From an uncultured Muribaculaceae bacterium (lineage in GTDB: Bacteria; Bacteroidota; Bacteroidia; Bacteroidales; Muribaculaceae): a stretch of 28,167 nt of DNA. The notes under the pieces are model-generated. The model was not told the origin of the DNA. It saw only the letters and a list, made by a program, of their open reading frames with translations, and made no database searches. The translations under genes and the position numbers were made by a program. The stretch lies in the NCBI GenBank assembly GCA_910585275.1, contig CAJUCW010000042.1:1-28167 (forward strand), read 5' to 3'. Shown one piece after another: positions 23,639 through 28,167 of the stretch. The first letter of the stretch is position 1; each line of letters opens with the position of its first letter.

Positions 23639-25591
23639 TTATTTTATCTTTTTGAGTTCCTTCTTGTTGACTTTGACTTTATACTTCGTACGCAACTCGT
23701 CAAGCCATTCCTTCTCAAGGGCATTCTGATAATCTCCGGTCACCTGTCCTTTTACATCGGCCGCCTCTTCGGGAGCATCGAGAAGACGTTGTCCATAAAG
23801 GAAATAGACGTTGAACTTTTCGGAAGAAGGCTTCACAACAGGGCCACCGAACATAATGTTGTCAACCATCGGATTGTCGCCCTGCTCTACAAGCACCCTG
23901 TCAACACGCACATTTCCCTTGAATTCTTTGCGAATTTTCTGAGCCACCGAATCAGAAGGGAGTGAATTCATACGCTCTCTGATGGCCGATGCCAATGAGT
24001 CGTTGACGGTCTGCACGAGCAATCCCTTTACGCGCGGACGCTGCCAAGTATAATCACCCTTATTGGCCCTAAAATAATTTTCAAGACCTTCTTTGTCTTT
24101 TGCAGCCTTGTCCCAAACCCGGCGGAGGCTTATCTCATAGAGAAGGCTTCCGTCATGATACTCGTTCATGAGATTGCGGTAAGCATCCTCATTGGCATAG
24201 AGCCAGTCTTCTTCCGCCTTTACGAGACGGTTGTTGAAAAATGAATCGAGAGTGGCATTGAGCATTTCCAAGGCCTCGTCAGGATTTGAAGATTTAAGTT
24301 TGCCGATAAACGAAACATAATCACCAACCGGAATATTCTTGCCGTCGATTACGGCTATGGTCTCCGATGAAAGAGGGGAAGAACCATATTTGGCAAAAAA
24401 CAACGAATCGATTCCCGATTCAGCCACAAAACCTTTCAGGGCATCGACGGTCTTCGCCGATAGGGACGCCTTATGGCGCGCGGCAAGCTTATCTGTCTGG
24501 TGGTCGAGGATAAGCTTATATCTGCCATCCTGTGGATTTTCCATCCTTTTCAGAAGCATGCCCTTCAGTTCGGAAGCATCCGGCGCACCTTTAGTGCCGG
24601 TCCGCTTGATTATATGCCATCCGAAAGTGCTTCTTACCGGTTCGGAAATGTCACCCTCGGAAAGAGAGAAGGCGGCATTTTCAAATTCCGGCACCATTTC
24701 GCCGGTGCCGAACCAAGAAAGGTCTCCACCGTTTTTCGCGGAACCCGGATCATCAGAATTGGCCTTCGCAACATCTGCAAAAGAAGAAGGGTCTGCCTTC
24801 ACAATAGCATAGAGACTGTCGATGGAAGCCTTGATTTTTGCTTCGTCGGCTTCCGAACTGCCACGCGGCACCATCTTCATGATATGTGAGGCTCGTATGC
24901 GTCCTTTTGAAGGACGATGCTTGCCACCCTTGATGATATGAAATCCGGCCGGCGATTCAACCACTTCCGAAATCTGCCCTTCGGGAGTGGTGTATGCCGC
25001 CACCTCGAATTCATACGGAAACTTATTGGCCTTTATATACCCAAGACTCCCTTTGGCGTCGGCCATCGATTTGTCTTGTGAATGTTTCGAGACCATCTCA
25101 TAGAAATCGGCGCCATCAAGCAGGGCCTTGCGTATGCTGTCGGCACGCTGCCTAAGCACCTTGTTTTCAGATGCCGACCTGGTCTTGAAAAGCATGATGT
25201 GGCTTGTCTCCACCTCTTCCGTCTCGCGCAGGGCAGCTTCGCTGACCAATTTATCGAGATAAACGGAATCAACGAGATAAGGGGCTGCAAGTTCCTGCCG
25301 ATACTGCGCCATTTCCTTTTTGAAAGCGACAGTGGTATCTATTCCAGCCGCTTTAGCATCCTCCACTTTAAGCTTATAAATCTTAAACATCTCGGCATAA
25401 TCCTCAATCGACTGAGGGGCGAGCTGCTGCTGGGTGTTCTTATGGAAGAGATATTCGAATTCCGATTTGGGAACATCCACGCCGTTAACTGTCATAATGA
25501 CAGGGTTCTTGGCAGCTAAAGCCAAGAAGAAAAGTGAAAGTCCGGCTCCTGCAAGAAGCCTGTTTTTAGTTATAAAAGAAATGTTTGCCAT
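23639..25591 (-). CDS. Two-domain parvulin-type peptidylprolyl isomerase (PpiD/SurA-like)
   Basis: A 650-residue envelope protein. A hydrophobic segment at about 10-27 (RLLAGAGLSLFFLALAA) is a signal or anchor, followed by a helical region starting MTVNGVDVPKSEFEYLF. Parvulin domain 1 spans about 128-222 (ETSHIMLFKTR, GSLGYIKANKFPYEFE, AGFHIIKGGK) and domain 2 about 232-340 (IRASHIMKMVP, GGDLSWFGTGEMVPEFE, GWHIIKRTG). A long C-terminal helical chaperone-like part (about 350-650) ends lysine-rich. It should help outer-membrane protein folding together with the next two genes. It is separated from recQ by 128 bp that hold only weak promoter-like sequence, so it may start its own transcript. Confidence 0.92.
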   Translation of the reverse strand: MANISFITKNRLLAGAGLSLFFLALAAKNPVIMTVNGVDVPKSEFEYLFHKNTQQQLAPQSIEDYAEMFKIYKLKVEDAKAAGIDTTVAFKKEMAQYRQELAAPYLVDSVYLDKLVSEAALRETEEVETSHIMLFKTRSASENKVLRQRADSIRKALLDGADFYEMVSKHSQDKSMADAKGSLGYIKANKFPYEFEVAAYTTPEGQISEVVESPAGFHIIKGGKHRPSKGRIRASHIMKMVPRGSSEADEAKIKASIDSLYAIVKADPSSFADVAKANSDDPGSAKNGGDLSWFGTGEMVPEFENAAFSLSEGDISEPVRSTFGWHIIKRTGTKGAPDASELKGMLLKRMENPQDGRYKLILDHQTDKLAARHKASLSAKTVDALKGFVAESGIDSLFFAKYGSSPLSSETIAVIDGKNIPVGDYVSFIGKLKSSNPDEALEMLNATLDSFFNNRLVKAEEDWLYANEDAYRNLMNEYHDGSLLYEISLRRVWDKAAKDKEGLENYFRANKGDYTWQRPRVKGLLVQTVNDSLASAIRERMNSLPSDSVAQKIRKEFKGNVRVDRVLVEQGDNPMVDNIMFGGPVVKPSSEKFNVYFLYGQRLLDAPEEAADVKGQVTGDYQNALEKEWLDELRTKYKVKVNKKELKKIK

Positions 25592-25719
25592 ATCATTAAA
25601 TTATCGGAACCGCCTACAATCGATAAGTGTGAAGACTGACCATCAATGCATGCCGGCCGAAATGATTTCGTTATCAATCATTAAACGAACGAAGACCGAT
25701 AAAATTATAAACAACGGCA
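25592..25719. other. Spacer between recQ and the envelope chaperone genes
   Basis: The 128-bp gap holds a 7-bp AT-rich inverted repeat (AATGATT 25661-25667 with AATCATT 25676-25682, 8-nt loop) and, on the minus strand, a near-match TAATTTTA to the -7 consensus. No U-tract follows the repeat, so it is a weak terminator candidate; it could equally be an operator. Confidence 0.35.
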
Positions 25720-27900
25720 TCAATTGCCCATTTCGGAAAGAAATTTAACCCGGACAAGACGGATTTCTTCTTCCGTAAATTCATCGCCAAGTTCCTGAAT
25801 GGCCGCTTCGAGATCGTCTTCCTGACTCTCTTTGAAGAAATCGATTATATCGAGTTCGTGGTCTTCATCCATAATCTCATTGAGGAAATAATCGATATTG
25901 ATTTTCGTACCCGCCTCCACTATGGCTTCGAGTTCATCAATCAATTCATCGAATTCGAGCCCTTTACTTTCGGCAAGTTCCTCAAGGTCTATCTTACGGT
26001 CGATACTGTGGATTATAGAGATTTTCAGCTTACTTTTGTTTGCCATGGAACGCACCCTGATGTCTTCCGGACGTTCAATCTCGTTCTCATCGACATGACG
26101 CTTGATAAGCGACACGAATTCCTCTCCAAAACGTTTTGCCTTTCCGGCGCCAACGCCGGGGATATTGGCAAGTTCATCGACAGTGACAGGATATGTGGTA
26201 GCCATTGCCTCCAGGCTCGGCTCCTGGAAAATCACGTAGGGAGGCAGTTCGAGTTTCTTGGCCATCTTTTTCCGCAGGTCTTTCAACATGTTGTAAAGCG
26301 CAGGGTCAACGGCACAAGCTGCTCCGCCTTTAATCTGGGGCTCTATGTCGATATCCGAGAAATCGATATCTTCCACAATCTTAAACGACGTGGGCCTCTT
26401 TAAATATTTTTTCCCTTTAGCCGTAGTACGGATAATTCCGTAATTCTCTACATCTTTCTCAAGATAGCCGGCTATAGCGGCCTGCATGATTACAGTCGAG
26501 AGAAGTTTCTCGTCAGTGCCTTGCAGGCATCCGAACTCATCTATTTCGTCATGATGGTATGAACGCACCTCATCGGTGGCCCTCCCAATCAAAACATTCA
26601 CGATGTAGTCCGGATTAAATTTCTCTTTGAGTGCGATAACCGTCTCTATGACGGCACAAAGTTCTTCTTTCGCTTCCACTTGTGTTTTAGGATTTAAACA
26701 ATTGTCGCAATTGCCGCAATTATCTTCGTCATATTGCTCACCAAAATAATGAAGTAGTATTTTTCTTCGACACACCGACGACTCGGCATAGCTTGCGGTC
26801 TCCGCAAGCAGATGACGGCCGATTTCCTGTTCCGCCGCCGTTTTGCTCTGCATCAATTTGTCGAGTTTCTGAAGATCCTTATAAGTATAATAAGTAATGC
26901 ATTTACCCTCGCCGCCATCGCGCCCGGCGCGTCCGGTTTCCTGATAATAGCCTTCAAGACTCTTCGGTATGTCATAATGGATGACAAACCTGACATCGGG
27001 CTTATCGATACCCATGCCGAAAGCTATGGTGGCCACAATCACATCCACTTTTTCCTGAAGGAAAGCATCCTGATTGTCAGAACGCGTCATCGAATCCATG
27101 CCGGCATGATAGGGCAACGCAGAAATATCGTTCAGTCTGAGGGTTTCGGCAAGTTCTTCCACCCTCTTCCGGCTCAGACAATATATAATGCCGGATTTGC
27201 CAGGATTGCTTTTAATGAAGCGGATTATATCACGGTCAACGTCTTTAGTCTTGGGACGCACCTCATAATAAAGGTTGGTCCGGTTAAAGCTTGACTTGAA
27301 TACTTGCGCATCAAGCATTCCGAGATTCTTCTGGATATCATGCTGCACCTTAGGGGTGGCAGTGGCGGTCAACGCAATCAGAGGCCTTTGACCCACCTCG
27401 TTGACGATGGAGCGTATGCGTCGGTATTCAGGACGGAAGTCATGCCCCCATTCAGAAATACAATGGGCTTCATCCACCGCATAGAACGATATGTTGACCT
27501 GCCTCATAAAAGCCATGTTTTCCTCCTTCGTAAAAGATTCCGGAGCCACATAAAGCATTTTAGTCCTGCCCGACAGCACATCGGCTTTCACCTTGTCGGC
27601 CATAGCCTTATTCAAGGAAGAATTAAGGAAATGGGCAATACCGTCGTCTTCACCATAGTTACGCATGGCATCAACCTGATTCTTCATCAAGGCGATAAGA
27701 GGGGAAATAACAATCGCAGTGCCTTCCGACATCAACGCCGGAAGCTGATAGCACAATGATTTGCCACCTCCTGTCGGCATAAGCACGAAAACATCGTTGC
27801 CGTCGAGAAGGCTGCTGATGATTGCAAGCTGGTTGCCTTTGAAGTTGTCAAAGCCGAAATTATATTTCAAGGCTTCGTGAATCGCTTTGATGTCTGCCAT
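25720..27900 (-). CDS. recQ: ATP-dependent DNA helicase RecQ
   Basis: A 3'-5' helicase of 726 residues. The helicase core has GFDNFKGNQ (Q-motif region, about 16-24), Walker A MPTGGGKS (Lys47), the DEAH box at 143-146 and ALTATATPKVQ near 180; the second lobe has IIYCLSRKRVEEL and QETGRAGRDG. The zinc site follows (SSVCRRK, then CGNCDNC), then the winged-helix RQC region, and an HRDC domain near 545-625 (LRKKMAKKLELPPYVIFQ, IPGVGAGKAKRFGEEF). An acidic helical C-terminal extension, as in Bacteroides RecQ, ends it. The frame is open to 27942, but ATG 27900 (MADIKAIHEALKYNF) matches family N-termini better. Confidence 0.96.
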   Translation of the reverse strand: MADIKAIHEALKYNFGFDNFKGNQLAIISSLLDGNDVFVLMPTGGGKSLCYQLPALMSEGTAIVISPLIALMKNQVDAMRNYGEDDGIAHFLNSSLNKAMADKVKADVLSGRTKMLYVAPESFTKEENMAFMRQVNISFYAVDEAHCISEWGHDFRPEYRRIRSIVNEVGQRPLIALTATATPKVQHDIQKNLGMLDAQVFKSSFNRTNLYYEVRPKTKDVDRDIIRFIKSNPGKSGIIYCLSRKRVEELAETLRLNDISALPYHAGMDSMTRSDNQDAFLQEKVDVIVATIAFGMGIDKPDVRFVIHYDIPKSLEGYYQETGRAGRDGGEGKCITYYTYKDLQKLDKLMQSKTAAEQEIGRHLLAETASYAESSVCRRKILLHYFGEQYDEDNCGNCDNCLNPKTQVEAKEELCAVIETVIALKEKFNPDYIVNVLIGRATDEVRSYHHDEIDEFGCLQGTDEKLLSTVIMQAAIAGYLEKDVENYGIIRTTAKGKKYLKRPTSFKIVEDIDFSDIDIEPQIKGGAACAVDPALYNMLKDLRKKMAKKLELPPYVIFQEPSLEAMATTYPVTVDELANIPGVGAGKAKRFGEEFVSLIKRHVDENEIERPEDIRVRSMANKSKLKISIIHSIDRKIDLEELAESKGLEFDELIDELEAIVEAGTKINIDYFLNEIMDEDHELDIIDFFKESQEDDLEAAIQELGDEFTEEEIRLVRVKFLSEMGN

Positions 27901-27982
27901 GGTTGTGAGGTTCGAAGAGTATTTTTCGGAAATATTCCACAAATGGGCCTCTCCTATTGAGAGACCATATTAAAACGATTGC

Positions 27983-28021
27983 TGACGAAACGGAGTCCCC
28001 GCAAAGCGGACTTCCGCGTCA
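27983..28021 (-). promoter_or_regulatory. Strong hairpin in the recQ leader
   Basis: On the minus strand UGACG-CGG-AGUC-CGC can pair with GCG-GACU-CCG-CGUCA around a UUU loop: 15 pairs in four stacked blocks with small bulges. It lies between the -7 match at 28041-28048 and the recQ start at 27900, thus inside the predicted leader. No U-tract follows, which argues against a terminator. It may regulate or protect the recQ mRNA. Confidence 0.4.
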
Positions 28022-28040
28022 TTTCAATCAGAGTTTAATA

Positions 28041-28048
28041 CAAAGTTA
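28041..28048 (-). promoter_or_regulatory. Candidate -7 element (TAACTTTG) for recQ
   Basis: An exact TAnnTTTG match on the minus strand, predicting a start near 28034 and a leader of about 134 nt before the recQ start. No TTTG or TTG is seen 19-21 bases upstream. It is the only exact match between the right window edge and recQ. Confidence 0.42.
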
Positions 28049-28117
28049 AAAAATTTTCCTGAAATACCAGACATACTCCGATAACTTTTTTACAATGTCA
28101 ACGTCGCCGCCAAATCG

Positions 28118-28160
28118 AGTAGGTCGGGAAACGAAAGATTTCTGACCTACTTTCGTTCCC
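28118..28160. repeat. Two interleaved inverted repeats at the window edge
   Basis: Repeat one pairs AGTAGGTC (28118-28125) with GACCTACT (28144-28151). Repeat two pairs GGGAAACGAAAG (28126-28137) with CTTTCGTTCCC (28150-28160), with one bulged base. The arms alternate and the second arms overlap by two bases, so the two stems compete or form a pseudoknot. No U-tract is present on either side. It could be the terminator region of a gene beyond the edge or an alternative-fold leader. Confidence 0.4.
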
Positions 28161-28167
28161 TTTCCTC

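Overview
The window looks like chromosomal DNA from a member of the Bacteroidales. Several proteins read as close relatives of well-known Bacteroides proteins (RecQ with its C-terminal HRDC extension, a BT4131-type HAD sugar phosphatase, a fused DAHP synthase/chorismate mutase, an OstA-type LPS transport protein). Candidate promoters also match the Bacteroidetes -7 element TAnnTTTG rather than a sigma-70 -10 box. A family-level placement (for example Muribaculaceae) is a guess.

Region 1 (about 0.1-10.4 kb, minus strand) is a tightly packed seven-gene block. In transcription order it holds a Cys/Met-metabolism PLP enzyme, a MalY/PatB-type C-S lyase, metF, metH, pheA, an aspartate-type aminotransferase and a DAHP synthase/chorismate mutase fusion. 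Gaps run from a 4-bp overlap to 38 bp, so one transcript probably joins methionine synthesis (homocysteine formation, methyl-THF supply, methyl transfer) to phenylalanine/tyrosine synthesis. It ends at a perfect 54-nt palindrome. A short hairpin leader precedes the first gene.

Region 2 (10.4-15.0 kb, plus strand) holds an NSS-family sodium symporter divergent from the met block, an AT-rich stretch with an unrecognised exported protein and a broken small secreted-protein gene, and a HAD phosphatase. The 475-bp divergent spacer also contains a well-formed candidate structured RNA with its own promoter and terminator-like end.

Region 3 (15.0-28.2 kb, minus strand) runs, in transcription order, recQ, a two-domain parvulin PPIase, a SurA-like lipoprotein without a clear parvulin domain, a SurA-type PPIase, an OstA-type LPS transport protein, mutL, an alanine/sodium symporter and a cytoplasmic FKBP. 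Start/stop overlaps couple lipoprotein to surA-like and ostA to mutL, and mutL sits 2 bp before the symporter. The middle of the block is an outer-membrane biogenesis module (three periplasmic chaperone/PPIase-like proteins plus LPS transport) embedded between DNA repair genes.

I found no CRISPR array, insertion sequence, rRNA or tRNA by eye. The genes are mostly ordinary housekeeping; the least explained parts are the two noncoding spacers at 10.4-10.9 and 12.3-14.2 kb.
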